NCBI GenBank assembly: GCA_017432365.1
Contig: JAFRJG010000010.1
Location: 1 to 47,146, forward strand
DNA length: 47,146 bases
Direction: 5' to 3'
Source: Candidatus Saccharimonadota bacterium
GTDB lineage: Bacteria; Patescibacteriota; Saccharimonadia; Saccharimonadales; Saccharimonadaceae
The translations under genes were made by a program, and so were the position numbers. The first letter of the stretch is position 1, and the number at the start of each line of letters is the position of its first letter. Below are positions 31,992-41,790 of the stretch, piece after piece. Below the pieces are notes generated by a model. It made no database searches. It was not told where the DNA came from and saw only the letters and a program-made list of their open reading frames with translations.

Positions 31992-33143
31992 TTCGCGAAT
32001 CTTCCGAATTAATTTCCAACTTTTACTTTGATATATCTCCTGCAAAGTCGTCTCTAGTGTCTTCTTCTGCTCTTTTAGGATAAAATTCTCGTTTATTAAC
32101 TTAGCATTTTGTAACCAAGCATTCTCACTAAACTCAACCACATCTTCTCCCGCCATAGGACGCATGCTTAATTTAATAGATAACTTATCACCTTGCTGAA
32201 ACTTCCCATTGAGTACAATAACATTACAACTTGAACAAAAAGCTAGCTTATCCTTATACGCAATAGCTCCGTACGACTCAATCTTGTTTGGTTTCGGGGC
32301 GATATTAATTTTCGTCACTAATGTCCCCGCCAAATTTGTTGGATTAATCTCTATACGTTTGGTAGTAATTGGTATAATATCTTCTATCTCATAGCATTCT
32401 GGTCGGGCATATTGTTTGACATGGTAATGTTCAAAATTAAAATCTTCCTCTCGTCGATTACCATAATATATATGACAGTCGGAAGCTGAACTTTTGATGG
32501 TATGTCTCACTGTTTTAAACCAATCATTATCCCAAACATTCAGCTTAATCGGGGAGATTTCTAAACCGGTCTTCCATATTGCGTAGGGTAGACTGAGTTG
32601 GTCTCGCTCCGTATATTGAGCCACTATCTTATACCATTCTTTGAGCATTTTTAAGACCTCGGCAGTATTTTTCCTAACAAAAACTGTCGATTCAAATAAG
32701 CCGTTATTATCTGGATATCCAATCTTTTTATAAAACTTCAATACCTTTTGAATATTCTGAATTGTATCTTTTCGGTTCTCTAAACAAGCAACTGCTTCTT
32801 CATAGATTTGTATACGCGAATGATGCATAAAGACCGCAAAATCCTTTTCCCCCAAAAACTCGACAAAATCCTCAAAAGCTCTCTCCCAGATCACATCTGC
32901 ATCAGTCCAGACAAACACCTCATATTTTTTATTAATTGTCGGATGCCCTAAAATTTTTATTTTTCTCGCCAATAAACGATTGCTCAGCTCTAGTTCGTGT
33001 ATTTGAATAACTTTCCAAGTTTTCGATTTTAGCTTTACATTATTTGTAAAACAAACATAATCAACGCCTTTTTCTGGCTTTTTAATCTCATTTAATTTAT
33101 CGTACTCTCCCGTTATACATGTATAAACACAAATTTTTCTCAT
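31977..33143 (-). CDS. Putative glycosyltransferase (DUF616/TOD1-MUCI70-like)
   Basis: 388 aa. The start VYTCITGEYDKLNEI, the acidic motif VWTDADVIWE, YTERDQLSLPYAIWK and HYHVKQYARPE resemble DUF616-type glycosyltransferases. Residues 240-388 are an extra domain with a helical C-terminus. The gene is distinctly AT-rich compared with flanking genes, and its ATG follows the dehydrogenase stop directly (TAGATG). The transferred sugar is unknown. Its C-terminal codons overlap the convergent ChW gene. Confidence 0.68.
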   Translation of the reverse strand: MRKICVYTCITGEYDKLNEIKKPEKGVDYVCFTNNVKLKSKTWKVIQIHELELSNRLLARKIKILGHPTINKKYEVFVWTDADVIWERAFEDFVEFLGEKDFAVFMHHSRIQIYEEAVACLENRKDTIQNIQKVLKFYKKIGYPDNNGLFESTVFVRKNTAEVLKMLKEWYKIVAQYTERDQLSLPYAIWKTGLEISPIKLNVWDNDWFKTVRHTIKSSASDCHIYYGNRREEDFNFEHYHVKQYARPECYEIEDIIPITTKRIEINPTNLAGTLVTKINIAPKPNKIESYGAIAYKDKLAFCSSCNVIVLNGKFQQGDKLSIKLSMRPMAGEDVVEFSENAWLQNAKLINENFILKEQKKTLETTLQEIYQSKSWKLIRKIRELLLN

Positions 33144-34307
33144 CTAATCCCTTTCGAATAAATCCCTAGTGTAGAGTTTTTTCTTGTGGTCTAATAATTT
33201 TTTATCTACCCTATTTGCAATAATTACATCACTTTGCTGACAAAATAATCCCAAATCGTTTTCGACTTTACAATCAAGAAACGTCTCAATCGATAAGGTC
33301 GGTTCATAAATAATGATTTCTGCGCAATCTTTTTTTAGTTCCTGAATTATATCTTGTATTGCGCTTGACCGAAAATTATCCGAAGCGGATTTCATTGTGA
33401 GCCTATAAACCCCTACGGTACGAGGTTTCTTTTTTTGTATCATCTCAACAATATGATGTTTTCTAGTCTGGTTTGCTTTGACTATCGCGCCAATCAAATC
33501 TTGCGGCACATTGACGAAATTTGCCAACAATTGTTTTGTATCTTTCGGCAAACAATATCCGCCATACCCAAACGAAGGATTATTGTAGTAATCTCCAATT
33601 CTCGGGTCTAAAGAAATCCCCTCGATGATGCTCATCGTGTCTAAGTTTTTTAATTCCGCATAAGTATCAAGCTCATTAAAATACGCAATTCTTAACGCTA
33701 GATATGTATTCGCAAAGAGCTTGACGGCTTCCGCTTCTGTGGACGACATATAGAGCACCTTCGGCTTATTTTGCGCAACATTCTGTAACAATTTCCCAAA
33801 CCTTTTCGCCTCTTCATTTTTTTCACCAACAATAATCCTGGAGGGATACAAGTTGTCGTATAATGCTTTTCCTTCTCGTAAAAATTCCGGGGAGAAAATA
33901 ATTTTTACCCCCACGTATTTCGCTTGCATTTTTTCCGTAAACCCCACCGGTACCGTAGATTTTATCACTATGGTTGCTGTGGGATTCAATTCTGATGCTT
34001 TTGCTATTGTCTGCTCTACGCTAGTCGTATCAAACCGATTTGTCTGGTCATCGTAATTCGTTGGCGTACTGACAATAATATATTCGGCATCTCTGAACGC
34101 CTCTGCACACTTTGTAGTGGCGTGTAATCTTAATTGTTTCTCCGTCAACCATCTTTCAATCAAGTCATCTTGAATTGGCGAAATACGCTTATTTATCAAA
34201 TCAACTTTGTCGGGTACAACATCAAACGCCATAACTTCATGCTCTCCACTCAAAAGCACAGCCAAGGAAAACCCTACATATCCTGCGCCTACAATCGCAA
34301 TCTTCAT
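33144..34307 (-). CDS. UDP-glucose/GDP-mannose-type nucleotide-sugar 6-dehydrogenase
   Basis: 387 aa. NAD-binding Rossmann motif GAGYVG (7-12), STPTN (80-84), STVPVG (117-122), the central AEAVKLFANTYLALRIAYFNE and the catalytic Cys252 in GYGGYCLPKDTK. It oxidises a UDP-hexose to the uronic acid using two NAD; UDP-glucose is the usual substrate (Ugd). This suggests uronic acid in the surface polymer. Operon with the DUF616-like gene and equally AT-rich. Confidence 0.92.
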   Translation of the reverse strand: MKIAIVGAGYVGFSLAVLLSGEHEVMAFDVVPDKVDLINKRISPIQDDLIERWLTEKQLRLHATTKCAEAFRDAEYIIVSTPTNYDDQTNRFDTTSVEQTIAKASELNPTATIVIKSTVPVGFTEKMQAKYVGVKIIFSPEFLREGKALYDNLYPSRIIVGEKNEEAKRFGKLLQNVAQNKPKVLYMSSTEAEAVKLFANTYLALRIAYFNELDTYAELKNLDTMSIIEGISLDPRIGDYYNNPSFGYGGYCLPKDTKQLLANFVNVPQDLIGAIVKANQTRKHHIVEMIQKKKPRTVGVYRLTMKSASDNFRSSAIQDIIQELKKDCAEIIIYEPTLSIETFLDCKVENDLGLFCQQSDVIIANRVDKKLLDHKKKLYTRDLFERD

Positions 34308-34354
34308 CTCTCAATCATTATAGCGCCTTTTGCTATGTTTGACTAAAGAAATAT

Positions 34355-34362
34355 GTTAAAAT
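34355..34362 (+). promoter_or_regulatory. Extended -10 of the glycan operon at 34372
   Basis: TGTTAAAAT with TAAAAT at 34357-34362, 9 nt before the ATG; no clear -35 and no SD. Confidence 0.5.
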
Positions 34363-34371
34363 AATCTAGAT

Positions 34372-36549
34372 ATGACCAAGCCAAAGAATACGCCAGCAGA
34401 TTTAATTAAAAAAACGGCTTGGACGCTGAAAAATGAAGGAGTTCAATCTCTCCTCCGTAAGACAAAAAACTATACTATCTCTAAAACCATCCAGCGCAAG
34501 CGTGCAGAGGCTAAAGATATCTTGTTCATCAACGGTTGTACGCTTCCTCATCCTGAACGCTACCGCGTAGACCATCAAATCGAACAGCTTAAGTCGCGAG
34601 GTTGGACGGTCGATAAAGTCTTCTATGAGGCTCTCGATTTGTCTCAACTGAAATTCTATCGCGCCTTCGTTTTTTTTCGTTGTCCTATTACCAACGAAGT
34701 CAGGTCTTTTATTGAACGCGCACATTATTTCAACAAGACCTGCTTTTTCGATATAGATGATCTTGTTATCAACCGTAAATATACCGACCAAATACCGTTC
34801 GTTGCCTCTATGAATCAAGCCGACAAGTCCCAATACGACGACGGCGTTTATCGCATGGAACAAACCCTTCAACTATGCGATTGTCTTATTACGTCTACTC
34901 CAGTACTCGCCAGAGAGCTTTCGTGTAACTATCAAAAAGAGGTCTTCGTCAATCGTAACGTTGCTAGTGAGGAAATGTTTAAACTTTCACTTGAAGCTAA
35001 CCGGTCTCAGCTCTTCAAAACCAACAAGTTTATTATCGGTTATCTTTCGGGCAGTATTACTCATAATCCTGATTTTGAGCTTATTAAGCCCGCTATTCTT
35101 CAATTTCTTGAACGGCACGATAATGCTTATCTTGAGATTATGGGCTATCTAGATTTACCGCCAGAGTTCAAAGCTTTTGAAAACCGAATCATCAGAAAAA
35201 AATTTACAGATTGGCATAAACTCCCTCAAATCATCGCTGAGCTCGATGTTAATCTCGCGCCGCTCGAAAAATCCATTTTTAATGAAGCAAAATCAGAAAA
35301 CAAATGGACTGAGGCCGCCCTAGTTAAGACCATCACTATCGCCTCCAACTTTGGTGCTTTTGCCGATGTTGTTCAAGACAAAAAAACCGGTTTACTCGCT
35401 GACTCCCCCGAAGAATGGTTAGAAAAGCTCGAGTTCGTTATTAATAATCCAAATCGTGTTACTACAATCGTCGACAACGCCTTTGCGGTCGCCAGTCAAC
35501 AATACCTCACCACTCGTTCTGGTAAAGGTCTATCATCTTACATTGCAGCGCACCTTTCTCGGAATATCGGCTTCGTTCTGCCTACAACCAATATTTCTGG
35601 CGGAGTTAATGTTGTTCTGAAGCATAGTCATATTTTGCGCGAACACGGATACGATGTCTCGATTATCAGTATGGCTAAGCCATCTGAAAATATCCAAAAC
35701 TCAGATGGGGAACTTAATGTCATCTCCAGTGTTAGCTACGATATTAATACTCGTTTTCACGCCCTAGTTGCCACGCTCTGGACTACAACCAATTTTATCA
35801 ATTCTTACCCTAGCGTTAATCATCGCTTCTACCTCGTTCAAAATTTTGAAACTGGTTTCGCCGAACCCGGACATCCCGCTCGTCTTGAAGCTAACGCTAC
35901 CTATTGCTCCCCAGGTGCCCTACAATATCTCACCATTTCCAAGTGGTGTAAGGCATGGCTCAAGCAAGACTTCGACCAAATCGCTAAATTCGCCCCTAAC
36001 GGTCTTAATCTTCCCCTCTTCCCGTTTAAAGAACGCAAGCTCGGCAAGAAAATCAAAATCCTTATTGAAGGTAATTCAATTGACCATTATAAGAACGTTG
36101 ACGAGAGCTTTAGAATCGTTGAATGCCTCGATAAAAATCGCTTTGAAATTTCCTACCTTTCATATCAAGGCGAACCGAAATCCTGGTATCATGTTGACCA
36201 TTTCTATCACCGCATTCCGCATGCTGAAGTCGGTCAACTCTATGCTAAGCACGACATTTTATTAAAATCAAGTCTTCTCGAGAGCTTCTCTTATCCTCCT
36301 CTCGAAATGATGGCGACCGGCGGCTTCGCTATTGTTGCTCCGAATGCCGGTAACGCCGAATATCTCAAAGACCGTGAAAACTGCCTCCTCTATGAACAGG
36401 GAAATATCGATGATGCTGTTGCAAAAATCCACGAATTAATTTCTGATCGAACTCTCCAACAATCCCTCTCGAAACATGGTCGAGAAACCGCCGAATCTCG
36501 CGCCTGGGAAAAACTCGAAGACCAAATCCTCAAACTCTATGAATCGTAA
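34372..36549 (+). CDS. Two-module glycosyltransferase (GT4-like/WsaF-like fusion)
   Basis: 725 aa with two GT-B-like modules. Module 1 (about 50-390) has CFFDIDDLV, GYLSGSITHNPDFELI and LDVNLAPLE and is paralogous to the separate gene that follows. Module 2 (about 400-725) starts IGFVLPTTNISGGVNVVLKH, resembling WsaF-type rhamnosyltransferases, with a GT4-like donor site SSLLESFSYPPLEMMATGG. It may add two sugars in succession, plausibly including rhamnose from the rfb operon downstream. It is the first gene of a run of glycosyltransferases and overlaps the next by 11 nt. Confidence 0.8.
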   Translation: MTKPKNTPADLIKKTAWTLKNEGVQSLLRKTKNYTISKTIQRKRAEAKDILFINGCTLPHPERYRVDHQIEQLKSRGWTVDKVFYEALDLSQLKFYRAFVFFRCPITNEVRSFIERAHYFNKTCFFDIDDLVINRKYTDQIPFVASMNQADKSQYDDGVYRMEQTLQLCDCLITSTPVLARELSCNYQKEVFVNRNVASEEMFKLSLEANRSQLFKTNKFIIGYLSGSITHNPDFELIKPAILQFLERHDNAYLEIMGYLDLPPEFKAFENRIIRKKFTDWHKLPQIIAELDVNLAPLEKSIFNEAKSENKWTEAALVKTITIASNFGAFADVVQDKKTGLLADSPEEWLEKLEFVINNPNRVTTIVDNAFAVASQQYLTTRSGKGLSSYIAAHLSRNIGFVLPTTNISGGVNVVLKHSHILREHGYDVSIISMAKPSENIQNSDGELNVISSVSYDINTRFHALVATLWTTTNFINSYPSVNHRFYLVQNFETGFAEPGHPARLEANATYCSPGALQYLTISKWCKAWLKQDFDQIAKFAPNGLNLPLFPFKERKLGKKIKILIEGNSIDHYKNVDESFRIVECLDKNRFEISYLSYQGEPKSWYHVDHFYHRIPHAEVGQLYAKHDILLKSSLLESFSYPPLEMMATGGFAIVAPNAGNAEYLKDRENCLLYEQGNIDDAVAKIHELISDRTLQQSLSKHGRETAESRAWEKLEDQILKLYES

Positions 36550-37612
36550 ACTTCAACATATCGCATATCTTTCCGAAAACCAATCATCTGCTCAGTTTCG
36601 CTATCGTGTTCAAAACCCCATCGCGGCTTGCCAAGACAGTCGCCACTATCAAATCTCCTCCTTCACGAAACAAGATCTTGCCGAACTCTCTCGACGCCTT
36701 CCCGGATTCGACCTTCTTATTATCGTGCGCCAAACCGCTAAAACTCAAGAAATCCCGACGCTAATCGAAACTGCTCAGAGTCGAGGAATTAAAGTTGTCT
36801 TCGACCTCGACGACTTAATCTTCGACTGTCGCGACCTCCCCCTCCTCATGTCTTCGACTAACAGTAAAAACGTTCTCTATTGGCTCGGTTATATCTGGGG
36901 TATTCGCAATATTGCTCGTCGCGTCGACGGCTTTCTGACAACTAATTCCTTTCTCGCAGAAAAACTCAAACGTAGCTTTGATAAGCCCGTCGCCGTTATC
37001 CCTAACTCTCTCAATCAAGCTCAAATCAAAACCTCAGAAAAAGCTCTCAAGACCCAAAAGCCTCATGTCGGTTTCCGTCTCGGATATTTTTCCGGCTCCC
37101 CGACCCACGCTAAAGACTTCCGTCTGATTGAACCGGAGTTGCTTCGCTTCCTCGAAACTCACCAAGACGCCGAATTGAAAATCGTCGGCTACATGGATTT
37201 CTCGCCTCGTGCTAAAGCTCTCCTCGACGCCGGTCGTATCTCTTTTGAACTTCCCGTGGATTATCTCAAGCTCCAAACGAAAATCGCCGCTGTCGATGTT
37301 AATCTTGCGCCTCTTGTCGAAAACGATTTTACTAACTGTAAATCCGAACTCAAGTTCTTCGAAGCGGCAATTACGGAAACTACGACTATTGCCTCCCCGA
37401 CTTTTGCCTACAAACACGCCATCCAGGACGGAACGACCGGTTTCCTCGCTCGCCCCGGTGAATGGTTCGATAAGCTCGAATATCTCTACCGACACCCTCG
37501 GGAAAATCAGAAAATCGCTCTCGCCGCAAAAGCCTACTGTCTCGAAAACTATTACGGACCAAAGCTCCAGAAGGAAATCATCAAGGCCTATGCCGAACTC
37601 TCTAAAATCTAG
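36539..37612 (+). CDS. GT4-like glycosyltransferase, paralogue of the preceding module 1
   Basis: 357 aa from the ATG at 36539, which overlaps the previous stop by 11 nt; an upstream in-frame ATG at 36476 is less likely. It shares VFDLDDLIFDCRDLP, GYFSGSPTHAKDFRLIEPEL and VDVNLAPLVENDFTNCKSE with module 1 of the gene before it. No counterpart of module 2 is present. A tandem duplication of the first module is the simplest origin. Cytoplasmic, nucleotide-sugar dependent; sugar unknown. Confidence 0.78.
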   Translation: MNRKLQHIAYLSENQSSAQFRYRVQNPIAACQDSRHYQISSFTKQDLAELSRRLPGFDLLIIVRQTAKTQEIPTLIETAQSRGIKVVFDLDDLIFDCRDLPLLMSSTNSKNVLYWLGYIWGIRNIARRVDGFLTTNSFLAEKLKRSFDKPVAVIPNSLNQAQIKTSEKALKTQKPHVGFRLGYFSGSPTHAKDFRLIEPELLRFLETHQDAELKIVGYMDFSPRAKALLDAGRISFELPVDYLKLQTKIAAVDVNLAPLVENDFTNCKSELKFFEAAITETTTIASPTFAYKHAIQDGTTGFLARPGEWFDKLEYLYRHPRENQKIALAAKAYCLENYYGPKLQKEIIKAYAELSKI

Positions 37613-38525
37613 TCTCGTACGTCGCCTAAAGTCCTCCTGCCTCCTCCCTGCTCTCTATACCGCCATCACTCGCCCTTTCTCGCGTCGCCTCCGTCATCTC
37701 GCTCCCCCCGCTCAACTCCCCAAAATCCCCGAACACCCAAAAAGAGTCTCGGTCGTCGTCCCGAACTATAACTACGGTCGTTATCTTGAAACTCGTATCG
37801 ACTCAATCCTGAACCAAACCTATCCGATTTTTGAACTCATCATTCTTGATGACGCTTCAACTGATAACAGCAAAGATATCATCAACCACATAATCTCGGA
37901 ACAAAAAAATTCGTCCCATGATATAAATATCCGCTTCCTCCCCAACCGTAAAAATTCCGGAAAATCTATCAGTCAATGGCAAAAGGGTTTCGAGGAGGCG
38001 AAGGGCGACTATGTCTGGCTCGCCGAAGCTGACGACCTCTCCGATAACAACTTCCTCGCTATTCTCATGGAGAAGTTTGACCAAGACCCAAAGCTCGTCC
38101 TCGCTTATTCCAACTCCGTCGCCATCAACTCAAACGGGCATACTTTCCTCTACGATTTCATGTGCCACTCCGTGGACAAAGAAAAAACCAGACACTGGGC
38201 AACCGATTTTCTCGTTGACGGTCAACAAGAAATTAGTACCTACCTCTCTCGCCGCTGTACTATTCCGAACGTCTCCGCCGCCGTCTTTAAAAACGACCCG
38301 AAAATCCCCTTCGTCAAATATCTCAAAGATGCTAAACAATTTACTCAAGTCGGCGACTGGTATTTCTATCTTCAAGTCCTAACTCACGGAAAACTCGCCT
38401 ACTCTCATCAATCTCTCAACTTCTTCCGCATCCACCAAAACTCCGCTACCGCCCGCTCGAATCGTCTCAAGTCCGCCACCCACGCCCAAGAAATCGCCCA
38501 AATCCAAGCCCTCTTTAGAGAATAA
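37590..38525 (+). CDS. Family 2 glycosyltransferase
   Basis: 311 aa from ATG 37590, which overlaps the preceding gene by 23 nt. Residues 1-50 are basic; the GT-A domain begins KRVSVVVPNYNYGRYLETRI, with LILDDASTDNS and WLAEADDLSD (the DxD-like metal site), and the acceptor region ends HQNSATAR. An inverting GT2 adding one sugar to a lipid-linked glycan is expected. The open frame continues upstream without a plausible start. Confidence 0.85.
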   Translation: MPNSLKSSLVRRLKSSCLLPALYTAITRPFSRRLRHLAPPAQLPKIPEHPKRVSVVVPNYNYGRYLETRIDSILNQTYPIFELIILDDASTDNSKDIINHIISEQKNSSHDINIRFLPNRKNSGKSISQWQKGFEEAKGDYVWLAEADDLSDNNFLAILMEKFDQDPKLVLAYSNSVAINSNGHTFLYDFMCHSVDKEKTRHWATDFLVDGQQEISTYLSRRCTIPNVSAAVFKNDPKIPFVKYLKDAKQFTQVGDWYFYLQVLTHGKLAYSHQSLNFFRIHQNSATARSNRLKSATHAQEIAQIQALFRE

Positions 38526-38542
38526 GTGAAGCATGGTAAAAT
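38514..38542 (+). promoter_or_regulatory. Promoter of the gene at 38549 (leaderless GTG)
   Basis: TTTAGA (38514-38519), 17 nt, TAAAAT (38537-38542) with TGG, 6 nt before the GTG. The -35 lies inside the end of the previous gene. Confidence 0.55.
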
Positions 38543-38548
38543 AACCTT

Positions 38549-40087
38549 GTGAAACATATAGCCTCCAAACTATCACCTCTACTGAAAAACCCTAAACTTT
38601 ATCTGATTGTCGTCTGTGGTCTTTTGCTAACCCTCTCGGTGCGACATACGCTTTCCGTTAACTCGGTTGGTCACTCTCTAATTGTTGTTCCAATTATTCT
38701 TACCTGTTATCTTGGTTTCCTCTGGGTTTTTTTCTATCTTCGTAAACGTCAAACCCCCATCGAAAAATTGTTCCTTCTATTTGCAATCCCTCTTGGCATT
38801 TTTTTCATCATCTTTCTTCCTCCGGGAGAGTCGCCTGACGAAATCTCCCACTTTAAACGCGCTTATGCCATCACGGAGGGACATTTCGTATCAGAAGTTT
38901 ATGACGATACAAGGCATGCTGGCGCTCAACTACCTGCCGGTTTTCAGGATTCTTTAGTTCTGTCTCCCGAACCGGGGACTTACTCTACGGTTATCTCAAA
39001 ACTTTCCGAATCGATTCCCACCGAAACCGATTACGCAGCTTTTAATAATACCTCTCTCTATCACTGGCTTTGCTATTTGCCTCAGATTCTTGGTATTTTG
39101 CTTGGGAAAACCTTTGGAGCATCACTTGAACTTATAGCATACTTTGCTGAAATTGCGGACTTTATCGTTTGGTTGATTCTCGGCTATTTCGCCATTAAAC
39201 TCGCCCCTAAGTATAAAACCATCATTGTTTTTCTTCTATTATTACCAGTTACTCTGCAAGAAGCCACATCGCTTGCCCCAGATGCTCTCGCAATCGGGCT
39301 AGGGCTTTTTCTCACATCTTACGTCTGCCACTTGACCTACGTTCGTAAAACTCGGTTAAAGTCCTTAGAAATTGTCCTTCTTTATGTTATGGCTATCCTC
39401 GTTGGATACTGCAAGATTGTCTATCTCCCTATCGTTATCTTATATCTTCTCATCCCCGAAACGCGTTTTGGGTCAAAACGCACCAAATGGATTCACGCCT
39501 CCGCACTTATCATTCTGCTACTCGTTCTCAATCTCAGCTGGCTTGCTACTTCGTCTCAATTTTTGCGCGAGTTTAATCCAGGCGTCGATTCCGCTGCTCA
39601 ACTTTCTGGCATCCTCCATAATCCACTCCGCTATCTGATGGTCTTGTTCAATAGCCTGAATGTCATGGGCGAATTCTATTTCTCTTCGCTCCTCGGCATG
39701 AATCTCGGCTCATTTACCTTTAATCTTCCTGCCATCTTCTTCTTTATCTCGTACGGTCTTTTTATCGTCTTATTTGCCCAGCGTGATGAAAATCTCAAGA
39801 TAAAACCATTTGAACGCATTCTCTTTGGTGCAACGTTCTGCTTAATCAGTCTTCTAATCTTTACCAGTATCTATATTCAGTGGAGTCCCGTCGGACTCCC
39901 GTATGTCGACGGGGTTCAAGGACGTTATTTTATACCCATCCTTTTACTTGTTCCGCTCGCCATTATTCCTACGCATTCCAAGTCCTCTTCGAAGCAACGC
40001 TCGATAGTTACGTTAAACACTATCGCCTGCTATTCGCTCGCCTTGAACCTTATCGCAATCACTATGTTCTTCGCGCAAAATCTCTAA
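38549..40087 (+). CDS. DUF2142-like polytopic membrane protein (probable GT-C type)
   Basis: 512 aa, GTG start. About 11 membrane helices. After the second helix pair, the motif PPGESPDEISHFKRAYAITEGH matches DUF2142 proteins, which resemble GT-C glycosyltransferases that use polyprenyl-phosphate sugars outside the membrane. The acidic DE in PDE would be the catalytic loop. It probably modifies or extends the surface glycan. The gene has more AT than the rfb genes. Confidence 0.75.
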   Translation: MKHIASKLSPLLKNPKLYLIVVCGLLLTLSVRHTLSVNSVGHSLIVVPIILTCYLGFLWVFFYLRKRQTPIEKLFLLFAIPLGIFFIIFLPPGESPDEISHFKRAYAITEGHFVSEVYDDTRHAGAQLPAGFQDSLVLSPEPGTYSTVISKLSESIPTETDYAAFNNTSLYHWLCYLPQILGILLGKTFGASLELIAYFAEIADFIVWLILGYFAIKLAPKYKTIIVFLLLLPVTLQEATSLAPDALAIGLGLFLTSYVCHLTYVRKTRLKSLEIVLLYVMAILVGYCKIVYLPIVILYLLIPETRFGSKRTKWIHASALIILLLVLNLSWLATSSQFLREFNPGVDSAAQLSGILHNPLRYLMVLFNSLNVMGEFYFSSLLGMNLGSFTFNLPAIFFFISYGLFIVLFAQRDENLKIKPFERILFGATFCLISLLIFTSIYIQWSPVGLPYVDGVQGRYFIPILLLVPLAIIPTHSKSSSKQRSIVTLNTIACYSLALNLIAITMFFAQNL

Positions 40088-40097
40088 GATTCGTTAT

Positions 40098-40105
40098 GTT
40101 ATAAT
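40098..40105 (+). promoter_or_regulatory. Extended -10 of the gene at 40120
   Basis: TGTTATAAT with TATAAT at 40100-40105, 14 nt before the ATG; no clear -35. Confidence 0.55.
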
Positions 40106-40119
40106 CATGAATAACTAGT

Positions 40120-41781
40120 ATGAAAAAACAAGAACTCAATTTCTTCCAGAAACATCGCGGCAAGCTTCTCACGCTCCTCTTCTTTTTGATTTTATTCTGT
40201 TTCGGCTTACATTTTATCCCTCGAGTCAATGGTAATTTCGATGAGAATACTGAACAGAATATTCTCTTGTCGAACATCAAAGATTATGCCGAAGCTTTTC
40301 ATATCGACGAAGTTGCGAGCGCAATTCATGACAAACAAATCCTTGCCATCAGTGTCGACCCAAATCGCGACCACGGAATTGCGCCCTATTATCTCTTCAC
40401 GCCAATACTAATCCTCAAAGGTAAATATCCGCATATTACATCCGTTCTCTGGCATTTTTACACCTACTGTCTTGCCTTCCTTGGCGTTATCTTCTTTTAT
40501 CTCCTAACACGCTATCTATTCAAAAATAAAAAACTCTCACTACTTCTCACAGCACTTTATTATCTTACGCCACGCATGTTTGTTGATAGTCTTCATAATA
40601 ACAAAGACATTGTCTTCATGGCTCTTCTCGTCGCAATGATTTACTTCGGGATTAGATTCATTAAAGAGAGGCGTTTTAGCTGGGCATTATTATTCGCGTT
40701 CTTCGGTGGTTTTGTTTGTAATATTAAAATCCTTGGGCTATTTTTCGTAGGCGTCATAGGGCTTGGTTATATCATCCATCTCACGATTCAAAAAGCATGG
40801 ACGAAGCGTCATTTTTTGTGTGGTTTTACGGCCGCCGTGGCAGTCTTCGGTTGGTACCTGTTCCTAACCCCTGCTATCTGGGGTAACGGTTTTGCTCTCG
40901 TTGAGTATATTCAGTACTGTCTAGGCAACGCGGTTAATTTCGACGTTAACACCGCCGTCGTGTTTGAGGGGGTAATTCATCGTCACAGTGAGAACCCGCT
41001 CCCTTGGTACTACATCCCAAAACTTATTGTTGTGACTCTTCCTATGCTTCTCTCAATTCTCTTTGTTGCTTCCAGCGTCCTAATTGTCGTCGACCTCGTT
41101 AAAAGTCTGAGGATGAAGAAACTTGAGTTTAATAACTTCGTTTTTCTGTTAGTCCTCACGATGTTTATAGTTCCATTTTTGTTTGCGATTCTGTCTAATC
41201 CTAATCTCTATAATGGTTGGCGTCATTTCTACTTTTTATATTCACTCATGCTCATTATCGGCAGCTACGCAGTCTTTAGATTGAAAGAATATAAACTTCC
41301 TCATCCGAAACAAGTTAGCCTAGGACTCATATTCCTCATCAGTCTGACTCTCTTCGGCGATATCTTTTGCATTTTTAAGTACAGCATGGCAAACACCGCT
41401 TATTACAATCTGCTCCTCGGAACCAAAAACCTCGCTGGTGTTTACGAGCTAGATTATTACAACGTTTCCTCTCAGGAAGCACTAAAAAAATTTATCGCTT
41501 CTGGTCAACTCGAAGAAAATGAAGATAAGCTACTTTATCTTTATGGTAGCGGTTTCGGTGAAGTTGTGCTGAGTGATATGAAAACTTATATCAACTCTAG
41601 CCTCAGTCAACGCATAGTCCTTGTCACTGATGACACATACGAAAAATATTTCAAACAGGGCAAAATTATTTACAACATGTCTAATCCGGTCTATCGTTAT
41701 AACGACGTTTCGACTTATGAGCTAGTTTATTCCTATAAGATGTTTAACAGCGAAGTTATCAACTTTTATAGAATGAGCTAG
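40120..41781 (+). CDS. GT39-like membrane glycosyltransferase (GT-C fold)
   Basis: 553 aa. About ten membrane helices (20-430) and a C-terminal extracytoplasmic domain (about 435-553). NGNFDENTEQN after helix 1 supplies the acidic pair typical of GT-C enzymes (the DE loop of protein-mannosyltransferase-like families); YYLTPRMFVDSLHNNKDIVFM is a second conserved-looking loop. It would use a polyprenyl-linked sugar, possibly made by the neighbouring GtrB-like enzyme at 41791. Family assignment is by topology and motif only. Confidence 0.7.
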   Translation: MKKQELNFFQKHRGKLLTLLFFLILFCFGLHFIPRVNGNFDENTEQNILLSNIKDYAEAFHIDEVASAIHDKQILAISVDPNRDHGIAPYYLFTPILILKGKYPHITSVLWHFYTYCLAFLGVIFFYLLTRYLFKNKKLSLLLTALYYLTPRMFVDSLHNNKDIVFMALLVAMIYFGIRFIKERRFSWALLFAFFGGFVCNIKILGLFFVGVIGLGYIIHLTIQKAWTKRHFLCGFTAAVAVFGWYLFLTPAIWGNGFALVEYIQYCLGNAVNFDVNTAVVFEGVIHRHSENPLPWYYIPKLIVVTLPMLLSILFVASSVLIVVDLVKSLRMKKLEFNNFVFLLVLTMFIVPFLFAILSNPNLYNGWRHFYFLYSLMLIIGSYAVFRLKEYKLPHPKQVSLGLIFLISLTLFGDIFCIFKYSMANTAYYNLLLGTKNLAGVYELDYYNVSSQEALKKFIASGQLEENEDKLLYLYGSGFGEVVLSDMKTYINSSLSQRIVLVTDDTYEKYFKQGKIIYNMSNPVYRYNDVSTYELVYSYKMFNSEVINFYRMS

Positions 41782-41790
41782 GAGCCTACC

